Of a stretch of 64,000 bases of DNA, positions 27,499-37,832 are shown in pieces; position 1 is the stretch's first letter, and the number at the start of each line of letters is the position of its first letter. The position numbers and the translations under genes were made by a program. Origin of the DNA: Stentor roeselii (lineage: Eukaryota; Ciliophora; Heterotrichea; Heterotrichida; Stentoridae); contig RSEH01000099.1 of the NCBI GenBank assembly GCA_006503475.1, positions 62,001-126,000 on the forward strand, read 5' to 3'. The notes below the pieces were generated by a model. The model did not search any database. It worked only from the letters and a program-made list of their open reading frames with translations, and was not told the DNA's origin.

Positions 27499-28107
27499 TT
27501 TAATTTTTTTTAGACTTGACAATAGGTTTCGCTTAAAATAAGGGGGGTGAAGTTTCTGATTTTTTTCTGGTTGGATTATGAGGTGGGAAGTTTTATCATG
27601 ATTTTAAATTTTTTTATTGAAGTTTTTATGGATTGGGTTTGATTATGTGATTTATAGGTTGGAGATTAGATTTTTGAATTTGATTCTGAACTATGAGTTT
27701 TCTGTGTTTTTTTTCATCTAGTATTTAGAGTTCAATTTTGATTTTTAATTGAGGTAAGATTCTAAATGGTTTTCAATATATAGTTGATGTAGAGCATTAA
27801 TTATGTAAATTAGGTTGCTTGAAAAACGATTAAGCTAGATAAAAACTAAGGACCTTTAAAATACTTCAGAAAATAATTAATCTAGAGGATCTTTAGTTTA
27901 AAATTTTACTAACAAAATAAATATTTTTATTGATATTTACCACATATTTCATATGCTGTAAATAAATTTATTGAAAAATACCTGAATAATAAAACAGGCC
28001 AACAGTTAATAAAAGAAAAATCTTGAAGAAATATATCAAAATTAATATTTTATACTTCTTGTTCTACTTCTAATCAATTAGACAGTACTTCTACTAATTA
28101 TAATCAA
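27499..28107. other. Convergent intergenic region
   Basis: 609 nt between convergent stops. Bases 27530-27720 are strongly G/T-rich on the plus strand. The rest is A/T-rich with no ORF, tandem repeat or RNA gene that I can see. Near 28055-28110 the word ctaattataatcaatta and its relatives recur beside the stop of the channel gene. Confidence 0.55.
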
Positions 28108-30111
28108 TTAGAAAATTGTATACTCTGATGAAGTTAGTTTACTTAAAGACTTGGATAGAGTCTTAGCACTACTTAACAATTCTAGCATCTTTTTGTTAGC
28201 TTCTTGCATAAAGGTAGGCTTACTTAGTTCTATTCTGTTTACTATCAAATTTTTTAGTCTTTGTTGTTTAGATTTCAAAGAACCCTTGTTTTTTATGCGT
28301 TTTTTACCACAAAGTTGAGATAAATCAAGCTCTTTTCTGATATCTGTCAACTCGATCACATCAATAATTTCTTGCAAGTTCTCACTATTTCTAAGGTTTT
28401 TGATTTTTGCAATTTTTTTCATTTCAGCTCCGGTATCTGGAAATTTCATTAAAAGATAGTTCCAAAGTTCTTCACTCATTACTAATAAGCTGCATTCAGT
28501 ATCAGAGCAAGCTGAAAATTTCACCAGACATTTTTCAATAACTTCAATTTCTCCAAAATAAGAACCTTGTATCATAGTTTTAAATGAAATCATATCATTA
28601 TTATAAAGAAAGCTGACTCTTCCTTTAGCAATAAAATAAATTCCAGTAGGATGTTCTCCCTTTTTATAAACAAATTCATTAGTATTCGTAACTTTCAAGT
28701 TCAATCTAGGAACAATATCAATAATAAGACTAACAGACTGCTCCTGAAAAAAGAAGACTTTCTTAGGAAGTTCATTAAACATCGACATGACAATTTCATA
28801 TCTTTTATCTTTCGGCATCTGTGAAATGATATCAAGTCTTTTTTTTTCTTCCATAATTTCATATTCCCCGTTCGACTTCGTGAATTTCTTCATTGCTCGA
28901 AAAACTGCTTCGGGGATAAAATTTTCTTTGCAGAATTTTTCAAGAAAGTCGAGTTTTGCTGATATTCGGATGGCTTTGGCATCAATTGATGAGATCAAAG
29001 AGCTTAAAGTTCCTACTAGAAAAGAGTAAAATGAAATGCCGAATAACATCAAAATCACACAAATTACCATTTCTGTTATTGTGTATGCGTAAATGTCACC
29101 GAAGCCTACTGTTGTTATCACGGTAAAGGTAAAGTAAAGACCTCGCAGATAAAGCATTCCTGCTGACTCGTCAAGCCATCCATATCGGCTTACCCAGGTA
29201 TCTGGCCCGAAATCATCAAGTTTTGCGAAGAAGTACCACATGCAGGCGCTGATGTGCCCCATGATTAGGATCACGAAGACAGTTGCAATCAGCCTGCTAG
29301 TTCCCTGATAATTCATAATAAGATCCTGCCAATACTCAATAGTATCAGTATCCGAAAAGTGTTCAATAATCTTCAAAATCTTCGAAGCCCTAAAAATGCG
29401 AATGACCTTAGTAATCCTAATCATCCTCAAAAAGGCATTCGACCTGGTCCCTCCCGAATTCGAATGATCAAGTAAGTAAAACGGCATAATCGAGAAAAAA
29501 TCAAGAATAAACATTCCTTTAACATAACTTCTCGCAATAACCCATCGATCAACAACAACTTTCTTCTCATCATTCACAAAGGCAGAGTTAAAAGTAATCA
29601 AAATATCTAAAAAGAACAAAAAGTCCATCGTCGCCTCGAAAATAAAAATTCTTGTCCAAGGCTGTTCATTTTCAAAGGCAGTCACCCAAGGCATTCCGAT
29701 GAGAACATAAAAAATCATCAAAAAAACTAAAAAATTCCAATATTTTTTAAAAGGAGTGTCTGGGTAGAATAGAAAACGATCACCTTGATGAGGAATGTGA
29801 GAAATCATTGTTGAATTGTGGAAATTCACTAAACTGTTCAGGTTTCGTGAGTTTAAACCGTATTCGTGAATGTCATCAAGGACTTTTTTCCATACTAGAA
29901 TACCTCGGAGCTTTATTCGGGCCTTTTTAAAGAGCTCTTGAGCGCGAGTGCTTATCACTGGCTTGGATAGGATGTATTCTCTTCTTCTGAAGGTTAGGCT
30001 TAGGTTTCTGTAGAAGATTTGGTCACTTTCTTCTGATATTACAGGCTCGCTTAATGGTACTGGGTCGTATTTTACTGGGATGGATTCGAGTAGGTTTTTA
30101 CCTTTTTTCAT
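28108..30111 (-). CDS. Voltage-gated K+ channel with cyclic-nucleotide-binding domain (EAG/HCN-like)
   Basis: A 667-aa channel. Six segments are clear: S1 (about 123-146), S2 (156-180), S3 (197-214), S4 (228-246, LRMIRITKVIRIFRASK with basic residues every third position), S5 (274-297) and S6 (347-372). The pore helix and K+ filter TVGFGD end at 339. A C-linker and cNMP-binding domain follow (about 440-575), with a FGEIEV cassette but without the canonical nucleotide-binding Arg pair, so gating by cNMP is uncertain. The Lys-rich tail follows. In ciliates such channels set membrane potential and ciliary beating. Start context is AAATAAATG. Confidence 0.94.
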   Translation of the reverse strand: MKKGKNLLESIPVKYDPVPLSEPVISEESDQIFYRNLSLTFRRREYILSKPVISTRAQELFKKARIKLRGILVWKKVLDDIHEYGLNSRNLNSLVNFHNSTMISHIPHQGDRFLFYPDTPFKKYWNFLVFLMIFYVLIGMPWVTAFENEQPWTRIFIFEATMDFLFFLDILITFNSAFVNDEKKVVVDRWVIARSYVKGMFILDFFSIMPFYLLDHSNSGGTRSNAFLRMIRITKVIRIFRASKILKIIEHFSDTDTIEYWQDLIMNYQGTSRLIATVFVILIMGHISACMWYFFAKLDDFGPDTWVSRYGWLDESAGMLYLRGLYFTFTVITTVGFGDIYAYTITEMVICVILMLFGISFYSFLVGTLSSLISSIDAKAIRISAKLDFLEKFCKENFIPEAVFRAMKKFTKSNGEYEIMEEKKRLDIISQMPKDKRYEIVMSMFNELPKKVFFFQEQSVSLIIDIVPRLNLKVTNTNEFVYKKGEHPTGIYFIAKGRVSFLYNNDMISFKTMIQGSYFGEIEVIEKCLVKFSACSDTECSLLVMSEELWNYLLMKFPDTGAEMKKIAKIKNLRNSENLQEIIDVIELTDIRKELDLSQLCGKKRIKNKGSLKSKQQRLKNLIVNRIELSKPTFMQEANKKMLELLSSAKTLSKSLSKLTSSEYTIF

Positions 30112-30573
30112 TTATTTGTGTTTTTTTGAAAATTTTTTTTTAGTTTTCAAGGGTTTTTAGTTATTGTTAGAAAATAAGTTTAGGGAATTTTTTTTATGAG
30201 TTTTCTACGAGATTCAATATTTCAATGAGTTGTTTTGGAAGATGTATTGTTACAATGAAAAATAATTTTAAGGAAATTTTTGTTTTTTTTTGTTAGTTTC
30301 TGAGAGGAAATTCAAGGTTTTAGTCTGAGCTGTTTTTGGATTTTGATTAGGAGCTAGTCTTGGGTGTTTTTTTTTGCAATCATGAATATATTTATTATTT
30401 TTATGTTTAGTAGTTATTCTGGTGAAGTGGCTCATGTAACTTTGATTATATATTCAGTTAAATTTACTTTCTTGATTTATCATCAGAGATTTTTCTTAAT
30501 ATTTTAACAAAAACAGTAAAAAACGTTAGTGCATGATGATTTCTTAACAACCTATATTAAACAGAAATTTAAA
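30112..30573. other. Intergenic region
   Basis: 462 nt between the channel start and the CEP78 stop (both minus strand). The left 280 nt are G/T-rich on the plus strand; the right part is A/T-rich with no ORF or repeat of note. Confidence 0.55.
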
Positions 30574-31800
30574 TCATAAAATATCATCATAAAAAGCCAT
30601 TTTTTTCCTTAACTTTGCATTTTCTTCTTTTAACTTTTCACATTCCTGAGAAATCCTATCCAAATAAACCGAGCTTGATCGTTTATCTTCATATTCATCA
30701 TCACATTGTTTTTTCTTAACTAGTTTTTTAATAGCTCTGATTTGTACGACTTCCGGGAGGTCTTCTTCATTGCAGATCCTTTCAAATATGTTTAAATATT
30801 TTTCGTATTCAGGAGAAGATTCTTTTAATAATTCAAAGTTTTTATCAACAACTTCTAAAACCTTGACATAACCTGAATCGAATTCTTTGTTTCCTCTCAG
30901 ATCTAAAACAAGAAGTGCTTTGTTGATTTCTAAAGCAGCTATCGTAGTTTTAACTGATTCTAAACTGATTAAGTTACTTTTGCAGTCCACAAGTCTCAGC
31001 CAATTATCAGATGCAATGAAAGTCATGAGTTTGCTCCAACCATGATCAGCGATTGAGTTAAAAGCCAAGTAGATCTCATCAAGTCCAGCAGGAAAATCCG
31101 CCACTGACCCTCGAAGTCCTCCTTCCCATTTAAGTGTATCTCTTCTTTCACCTTGCTTACTAATAATCCTTCCCAAAGTATATCCATCCGAAATTTTATT
31201 ATGAGATAAGTCCAAAACTTTCAGTCTTTTCATCAATCCCAGATTTTTGCAAATGACTTGCAAGTCCTTATCTGAGATCTCACAATAAGAAAGCACTAAA
31301 GTCTCTGTCATCATTGATGAAAAAGATGATGAAAGTCGTGACCAAGTTTTTGAAGAGAGTCGTAAACCGAATAAACAGCAGGATTGGATGCTTGAGGTCT
31401 TTAGAGGGGTTGATAGGTTGTAGAATAAACGAGAAAGTAAAACTGCTGAGTCTGAATTGAACTTCGCATCTTTACGGATTCGAGATCTGCGGATTCCGAG
31501 TCTTGTGTACTCGGTTTTTTCGAAGTGAATTGACCAGAGTTTGAAACTGATAAGGCTAACCTTAGCTAAAAGTTTTGGAAGAATTGAAATAGTCTCACTT
31601 GTAATTTCATCAATATTCAATTCAATTTGATTGAAGTTCAAGCTGATTAGAGAATACCCTTCAAGAATAGCAGGATAGGTTTGTATTTTCAACTTGTTAC
31701 ATAAAGATTTGTAGTATTCTCTTGAATTTGATGTTCCATGAGTCGCTGCTGACCTTGGCCTGATGATTTGAGCTGTTGAGCTGAGTTTGGAGGATTTCAT
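30574..31800 (-). CDS. CEP78: CEP78-like leucine-rich-repeat centriolar protein
   Basis: A 408-aa leucine-rich-repeat protein with C-terminal coiled coil. After repeats with LKVLDLSHNKISD, it has the CEP78-specific insertion: GRIISKQGERRDTLKWEGGLR followed by GLDEIYLAFNSIADHG, DNWLRLVDCKSNLIS and ALEINKALLVLDLRGN. These follow human CEP78 in order (RRHEETWAESLR, GLRRITLNCN, LWLRALDL, LETNTTLVVLDIRKNP). The tail ends in a heptad segment (ISQECEKLKEENAKLRKKM). CEP78 acts at centrioles/basal bodies in ciliogenesis. It is shorter than the animal protein, lacking the long disordered tail. Start context AATAAGATG. Confidence 0.85.
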   Translation of the reverse strand: MKSSKLSSTAQIIRPRSAATHGTSNSREYYKSLCNKLKIQTYPAILEGYSLISLNFNQIELNIDEITSETISILPKLLAKVSLISFKLWSIHFEKTEYTRLGIRRSRIRKDAKFNSDSAVLLSRLFYNLSTPLKTSSIQSCCLFGLRLSSKTWSRLSSSFSSMMTETLVLSYCEISDKDLQVICKNLGLMKRLKVLDLSHNKISDGYTLGRIISKQGERRDTLKWEGGLRGSVADFPAGLDEIYLAFNSIADHGWSKLMTFIASDNWLRLVDCKSNLISLESVKTTIAALEINKALLVLDLRGNKEFDSGYVKVLEVVDKNFELLKESSPEYEKYLNIFERICNEEDLPEVVQIRAIKKLVKKKQCDDEYEDKRSSSVYLDRISQECEKLKEENAKLRKKMAFYDDIL

Positions 31801-31966
31801 CTTATTTAAATGATTGAAAGTCTACAGGATTTATTTAAATTAAGAAAAAATATTAACGATTTCTGGGTAATAAAGAGTCCAAGACTTCTTTTTCACTATT
31901 TTCTATTTTTTTCTTTATTATGAATTATTCAGATGATAGTAAATTAATTCTACCCAACATTTTCTT

Positions 31967-33250
31967 TTAACTTTTTTTAAAGGTTTTATTTTCGGCGTTG
32001 TTTTCCTCTCTTTTAAACTTTTCTATGTTATTTAGCAACAGTTTCATGGCTGTACTTATCGATTTTGTATTTCCTTTTAGAGAAACCATTCTACCTCTTT
32101 CGTTTTCGGCTGTATATAATTTCTTATCAGGCTCTAAGAATGCGATAGAACAATCACTTCCATCCATCATATTTTTCACAGTAATTCCACCCTTTCCAAT
32201 AAGTTTCGAAACTAGAACATCAGGTACAACAGCTCCAAGAGTATAAACTTCATCACAACCCATCATAGGAAATTGTCTTTCCTTTCTTATATTATTCAAA
32301 AGTTCAAACAAATTGATCACAGCTGCAAGTTTAGTTTCACTATTCCCTTCAACAACAGCTTCTGAATTTTTCTGTTCCTTGGCCATGTTCTTATCAGCCA
32401 AAATGGTAATTTTAGCACCTCCAGAATTAGAAGAAATATCTCTGATAAGTTTTCCCTTAGGCCCAATTATTTTAACAATACTTGTAGAAGGAATTGTTAG
32501 AAATATTCGGTTGCTGTTTTCTGGGTCACTCAATGCAACAAGTACAACAAAATCATTAACAGCATCTTTACAATTAAGATGACTTCCTTCTAAAGTAACT
32601 TTCATTTGTTTAGAACATGATTTCCATTTGACCTGAACTCCAAATTTGTTTTCGAATTCAACAACAAAGTCTTCTGTAATAAGCTTTCTTTGAAGAGAAG
32701 TCTTTAAAATAAACTTTATCTTGCTGTTGAAATCTTCTGATGTTTTAACAGGTGGTGTCGGAAAGTGCTTTGTCGCTAGAAGGATTTGTTTCACTGCTGT
32801 CTCAATGTCTAGAGTCCTGCCAGATATTTCTACCTTTCGGTACATGATAAAATTCGACTTTTCCTGGATTTTTATCTCTGTAAAACTTTTTTCTTGGATT
32901 TTTTGAAGGTTTGACCCTCCCTTTCCGAGAATAACTGGAATAGATGGTTCGGGAACTAGCATTGTGATGGTTAATACTTCTATTTGTTGATTTGGGTCTT
33001 GCTTGTTAAAGTCTTCTAAAACCTGTTTGAATATTACCAAAGTAAGTGCATGAAGTTTATTCGCAAGTTTCGGACTAGATATGGATAAAATGTAGAGTTT
33101 AGAAAACTCAACTGAGTCCAAAAAAGCTTCATCCTTCAATCGATTAATGACTATATTCGAGTCAAAATGATGAGCAAGTGTCTCAGGTATTAAAATTTTC
33201 AAAGGGTTAGGATAGTTACTCGGCGACCTTGACCGTGACCTTGCCTTCAT
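31967..33250 (-). CDS. Multi-KH-domain RNA-binding protein (427 aa)
   Basis: An RS-like N-terminus (SRSRSPS) is followed by KH modules. Three retain the GxxG loop: VILGKGGSNLQKIQE (near 110), KIIGPKGKLIRDIS (near 258) and KLIGKGGITVKNMM (near 345). Between and before them are segments with KH-like length and beta pattern but no GxxG (about 20-90 and 170-235), giving an alternation of degenerate and intact modules like vigilin/SCP160. The role is probably RNA binding in the cytoplasm or in splicing; target unknown. Its start lies 11 nt after the stop of the coiled-coil gene on the same strand. Confidence 0.87.
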   Translation of the reverse strand: MKARSRSRSPSNYPNPLKILIPETLAHHFDSNIVINRLKDEAFLDSVEFSKLYILSISSPKLANKLHALTLVIFKQVLEDFNKQDPNQQIEVLTITMLVPEPSIPVILGKGGSNLQKIQEKSFTEIKIQEKSNFIMYRKVEISGRTLDIETAVKQILLATKHFPTPPVKTSEDFNSKIKFILKTSLQRKLITEDFVVEFENKFGVQVKWKSCSKQMKVTLEGSHLNCKDAVNDFVVLVALSDPENSNRIFLTIPSTSIVKIIGPKGKLIRDISSNSGGAKITILADKNMAKEQKNSEAVVEGNSETKLAAVINLFELLNNIRKERQFPMMGCDEVYTLGAVVPDVLVSKLIGKGGITVKNMMDGSDCSIAFLEPDKKLYTAENERGRMVSLKGNTKSISTAMKLLLNNIEKFKREENNAENKTFKKS

Positions 33251-33261
33251 TATTATTTATA

Positions 33262-36200
33262 TTAACTATATCTATTATTTCTGCCCGTCAATTCTCTTTT
33301 AAGCTTCAAAATTTCTTCATCCTTTAACGTCAAAAGTTCCTGATATTCGTACTCGCGTCTAAATGAAAATTACACTTTCAGGTTTTTCTTATTTTCTTCG
33401 AATTCTTGTAAAACTCTTTCAATTAAGTTACATTTTTCTGTTAGTTCTTCTTCTAACTCTTCTCGAAGCTTCTTTTCCTCGTAAAGAGCTGAGACTAGAC
33501 CTGAGTTTTCTTGAGTTGACATATCGTGAAGATGTTGGTCTAGAAGTTTTTCTCGGTGACGTAAAGACTCATAATCAGAAAGAACTCTATCCTGAACTTG
33601 AGACGACGAATGCAGATGATCCAAACATTCTAAAATAACCTGAGTATTCATAGAAATCGATTCATTTTCCGGGAATTTCCCAGTAACCGAATGATAAATT
33701 TCATTAAAACTTGACCTAATCATTTCTTTTTCCTTATCAGCCTTAATAAACTCTTGCTTATTTTCAATTTTTTCATTATTCAATTTAAGTACCTGTTCCT
33801 CAAGTTCAATAACTCGATGTTTCAAAAATTCAGTTTCCGAGTGTAAATATTCAACTTCATCATTTTTTCCAGTTTTCTGATAACTTTGAATCATTTTTTC
33901 AAGTTCAACAGTCATTTCAAGCAGCTGCTTTCTTAAACGAGTCACATCCCTTTCAGAGTCTTTCCATTTCTGTAAAGTCCATTCATTAACCCCAGGAATA
34001 CTTTTAAGTTCCTGAAAAATATTTTCATCTTCAACAGCTTTCTGATGTTTTTCAATCATTTCTTGTTTCAACTCGATATTTTCAGAGATAAGTCTTAAAG
34101 TATGAGCTTTAAAAGTAGAATCTGGTTGATTTTCGATTTTTCCTAATAAATACTGAGTTTTTTCAATGATTTCTTTTGAAGTCTCGAAATCTGCAGGTCT
34201 TTTAGACTCATGAATCAAGTGATCGACGATAAAAACAGCTTCTTTTGCGATATCTGAGCAGTTAATTCTACCAGGGGTGATTTTTTTGCTATTGCACCAG
34301 TTTTTATAGCTTTTTCTAAGTGCAACAATCATTTCATCCTGAGCAGCTTCAAGACTTTCATACCGCATTTCAAGTTCCTGTACTTTTTCCTTGACAGCTT
34401 CGAATTCTGCAGGCATGTCTTTATGAACATTCTGAATTTTTGCCCTTAAAGAAGAGTTTTCAATTTCCAGAGCTTTTTTCGCTTTTCTATAAGAAGAAAC
34501 TTCTTCAATCATTTGATTCATTTCTTTAGATAAAGTTTCTCTTTCACGTTGTAAAGACTCGTTTTGGATTTTTAACGTCGAGTGACTTTCCTGCAGTTGT
34601 TTTGCTGAAGTATTCGCGAAATTCTGACTTTTTGCTAACTCGCTTTGAATTTCAACGAGTTCTGTAGAAATATTTCGAAGTTCTACTTTTAACTGTTGAA
34701 CAGTTCCTTGAGAATTTTTTAAATCTTCTCTTAAATTCGCATTTTCCTCATTAAGATAACTTTTTTCCCTTCCAATCATTTCAACTGCCAAAAGCTGCTT
34801 CTGGAGCTCATTGATAGTTTTTTTCATATTCGCCATTTTTTCCACGTCCATTTCACAGCTTTTAAGTCTGACGTCAAGTTCAAAAATTTCATTTTTTAAC
34901 TGAAAATTTTCTTTTTCAAGTCCTGAGATTTTTTCTTCACGATTTTGAATTTCATTGAAAAGACTTTCACGATTTTCTTGAGTAAAGTAAAAATTTGACT
35001 TTGACTCGTAGTCAAGTTTTTGTTTTTCTTGTTCGAATTCTTGGATTTTTTTGTTGAGACGAGTGATTTCAGAGTAAAGTTTTGTTTTTTGGATCTCTAA
35101 GTCTTCCACTTGGCTTTTTAGGTTTTTTTCTTTTTCGATTATTGAGATTTCGAGATCTGTGGTTTTTGACAGCGAGTGCTCTAATCGGAATATTTTTTTG
35201 TTGGAGTCTTCAAGAGCTGACTTGCTGTCTTGGTAACGCTTTTGGAGGTGGTCGTGGTCTTCTTTCAGCTTTTCTAGAGAATCTCGTGTTTTTTCACAGG
35301 ATTCTTTTTCTTTTGTGAAGAGATCTGCTAGCTTTTTTTTGCCTTCATGTTCTTTTTTTAAAGCGATTGTTAACTCTTTTAACTCGGTTTGAAGCTTCTC
35401 GGTGATTTTTCCCAGTTTTTCATCTTTTGTGGGATTATTTCGGCTGAAGGAGAGAATTTGTTCTTTTAGGGATGTGAGTTGGCTTTCGTAGATTTTTTCG
35501 ATTCTTTGAAGATGCTCTCGTCTGAACTTTTTCCAGTCATTTTTGTGATTTTTCGCAGCATTATCAGTTTTTTTCAATTCTTCATTAATTGCCTTAAGTC
35601 CATTAACCTGTATCTCCAAAGCCTTTTCCGATAATTTAACCTGTAAATTAAGCTGATTGGCGACCTGCAACGTTTCTTTCAAAGAGTCAACCAAGTTACT
35701 TTCCAGACTTTGCACTTCAAGTGCAAGTCTCCACTTGAAAGCCTCTTCAGCTCTAACCAAAAAAGTATTCTTATCAATTCCTTCAGCATCCAAATCCTTT
35801 AAGACCAAAAAGAAGTCCTTTGCAGAGTTGTTAATAACAGAAAGTTGCGAAACAAGAGCTTGATTCTGAGAAAGCATCTGAAGATAATTTTCGCGAATAA
35901 TAATCAAGTCCTGTGAGTCTTCTTGCCGCAAGTCAGAAGTTTCATAAGCGTTTACAAGTTGACTTGTCTTTTCAGCGAGTTTTTCTCTTAAAGCGATGAG
36001 TTCATCTTCACGATTTTGCAAATTTCTTTCAAGTTCTTTGCAGGAACATTGAAGTTTTTCGTAGTCTCGCAGCAGGTCTTTTATGTCAGCTTCTCGCTCT
36101 TGAAGAGCTTCTTTTAAAGTGAAAGATTCTCCAGGTCCAAGTTCTGCGATTTTCATTTCTTTCGTTCCCAAGTTTAAATCACGAAAATCGACGATTTTTC

Positions 36201-36954
36201 TGAGAAGTTCAAAATTTTCTTTATCTGAAAGTCCTTCAATTCTAGAGTATTTTAGTTGTTTCCATTTCTCTCCACCTCTTTCCAGGTCGTTTTCGATGAT
36301 TTTAAGAAGTTCACTGTTTTTTTTAGTGAAATTTGTTGAATTTTCAAAGACTTGGAGCTTTTTACTGAGATTTTGACTTTCTTTGAGTGATTCATTGAGA
36401 CTTTGCATGAGATTTTCACATTGTTCTTTAAGTTGCTGCTCTCTTTTAACTGATTCTGAAAGTGCTTGAGTCAATTGTGAGTTCATTCTGACCTTTTCCT
36501 TATTTTTTAATATTTCCTGCTGTAATTCTTCAACCCTCTCATTTTGCACAATGCCAGCAGAGTTTTGGTTCATTTCAAGAGCTTTAACCCTAAAAGTCTC
36601 TAATTTTTCCATTAAAACTGGTATCTGGGTGTTAAGAAATTCATTTTCAGTCAAGAGTTTTTCACATTTCAAGTTCTAATAAGCGATTACCTCATCAATC
36701 AACTGACTTTTTAACTTATCGATTTTCTCTTGCAGCTCGACATGTAAAGGCACTTCAAGCATCTCTTGGACCTTGGCTGCCAAGATCTTAGAAAGCGAGA
36801 TATAAGCACTTAAAGCGTCATTCATTGAACGAAACTCATGAATCGGTGGACAGGGCATTGCAAGAGCTGAGTTGATTTCTTTGTAAGTCGTCAAAGCTGA
36901 AGACAGTTCATGTCCAGAGGCTTTTTGCCCGGGGACTGTTCTTTTAGTTGCCAT
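33262..36954 (-). CDS. Long coiled-coil protein (1220 aa), three exons
   Basis: Exons 36954-36691, 36675-33374 and 33358-33262, joined by two 15-nt introns, give 1220 residues. The first exon encodes a distinct non-coil head containing PGQKASGHELSSALTTYKEI and NDALSAYISLSKIL. Nearly everything after residue 60 is heptad-rich coiled coil, interrupted near residues 850-905 by a more globular piece (SYKNWCNSKKITPGRINCSD). The last exon adds 32 residues ending in a basic helix. This is probably a centrosomal, basal-body or cortical scaffold. I recognise no specific orthologue. The frame at 36670 that opens with TTG is the middle exon, not a true start. Confidence 0.85.
33359..33373 (-). other. 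15-nt intron
   Basis: Minus strand GTAATTTTCATTTAG, A at position 10, after two bases of a Val codon. It removes an in-frame TAA and adds the 32-codon last exon. Confidence 0.85.
36676..36690 (-). other. 15-nt intron
   Basis: Minus strand GTAATCGCTTATTAG, phase 0, A at position 11. It links SQLIDE to NLKCEKLLTEN. Confidence 0.88.
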
Positions 36955-36969
36955 AACTTATTAATATAC

Positions 36970-37800
36970 TCACATTTCGTTCTTGCTCATTTCAATCACT
37001 AACTTCAGTTGTTCCTCTTCACTTAACTGGCAACTGAACAGCTCCTCATATCTGGAAGGCTTCGGATTTTCCCATGTTTCAGAAAAAGTTGAATGAGAGT
37101 TTCTATTTGAAGGACTTGAAAAGGAAGTTGTTTGTGAAAAAGACTTCTGGTTTGAAGAGTGGAGAGGAAAAGACTCGTTTGAGATTTGAATGTGGTCTTG
37201 CATGCTTCTTTTCAAGGCTTCTTGCAAATCGCTTTCTTCTGCTTTACGGACTCGGACTCGCTCTTCTTGCATTAATTTTACTTGCGGAATGGAAAAGACG
37301 TATTGGTTCTTTTCGAGAAGACCTGGCCTTTCCAGAGAAGGGAATGACCCTGATATGAAGAAGACGGTAAAACCTTGATCTTTCAATGAACCGATCATCG
37401 CTGAAAGGTTGAACTCGGTTATTATTCGAGGACCTGATGAGATACTGTTCAAGTTGTACCAGGTTCCGCATTTCTTTCGTAAAGTGAACCAGTGAAGGTC
37501 ATGGTTGAAGATAAAGGCTTGGAAGGAATTGTAATTTACGTCTGAACGGAGGTAGTCTAGCTCTAGAGAATGTCTTTGAAGAGCTCTTGCTATTGCCTGC
37601 ACTGAAAAGAACCCATCTTCCCTAACATTCTGGCTTCGCATATTCCAACTTGTAGAAAGCCTTTTTTCTTCTAGATCTAATTCTGCTGCAACTTCAGCAA
37701 GACTAAAAGGATCCCAATACGGATACTGTATTAAAGTATTCAAAGCATGTACAGCGCACATGCTTCCATCTTGTTGCTCCCAGTAGACAAATTCCGACAT
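36970..37800 (-). CDS. ATXN3: Ataxin-3-type deubiquitinase (Josephin domain plus UIMs)
   Basis: A 276-aa cysteine protease. The Josephin domain (1-175) carries the catalytic set: Gln near 9-10, Cys15 in GSMCAVHALN, His103 in DLHWFTLRK and Asn118 in WYNLNS. Two ubiquitin-interacting motifs follow, EESDLQEALKRSMQD (about 194-208) and EEEQLKLVIEMSKNEM at the very end. Spacing matches animal ataxin-3, which trims ubiquitin chains in protein quality control. There is no polyglutamine tract; the linker is Ser-rich. It is divergent from the NDR kinase with 32 nt between ATGs, and its stop is 15 nt from the next start. Confidence 0.93.
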   Translation of the reverse strand: MSEFVYWEQQDGSMCAVHALNTLIQYPYWDPFSLAEVAAELDLEEKRLSTSWNMRSQNVREDGFFSVQAIARALQRHSLELDYLRSDVNYNSFQAFIFNHDLHWFTLRKKCGTWYNLNSISSGPRIITEFNLSAMIGSLKDQGFTVFFISGSFPSLERPGLLEKNQYVFSIPQVKLMQEERVRVRKAEESDLQEALKRSMQDHIQISNESFPLHSSNQKSFSQTTSFSSPSNRNSHSTFSETWENPKPSRYEELFSCQLSEEEQLKLVIEMSKNEM

Positions 37801-37832
37801 CTTCGTTATTTCTGTAAGAATTTTTCAAATAA

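Noticed and set aside
27496-27514. Possible intron GTAATTTAATTTTTTTTAG after the cNMP-fold gene, which would add about ten codons
   Set aside because: It is 19 nt, unlike the 15-nt class, and the added peptide shows no sign of conservation. The simple TAA stop is preferred.
36670-36672. TTG as start of the long coiled-coil frame
   Set aside because: It is inside an exon; a 15-nt intron links it to the ATG-started upstream exon.
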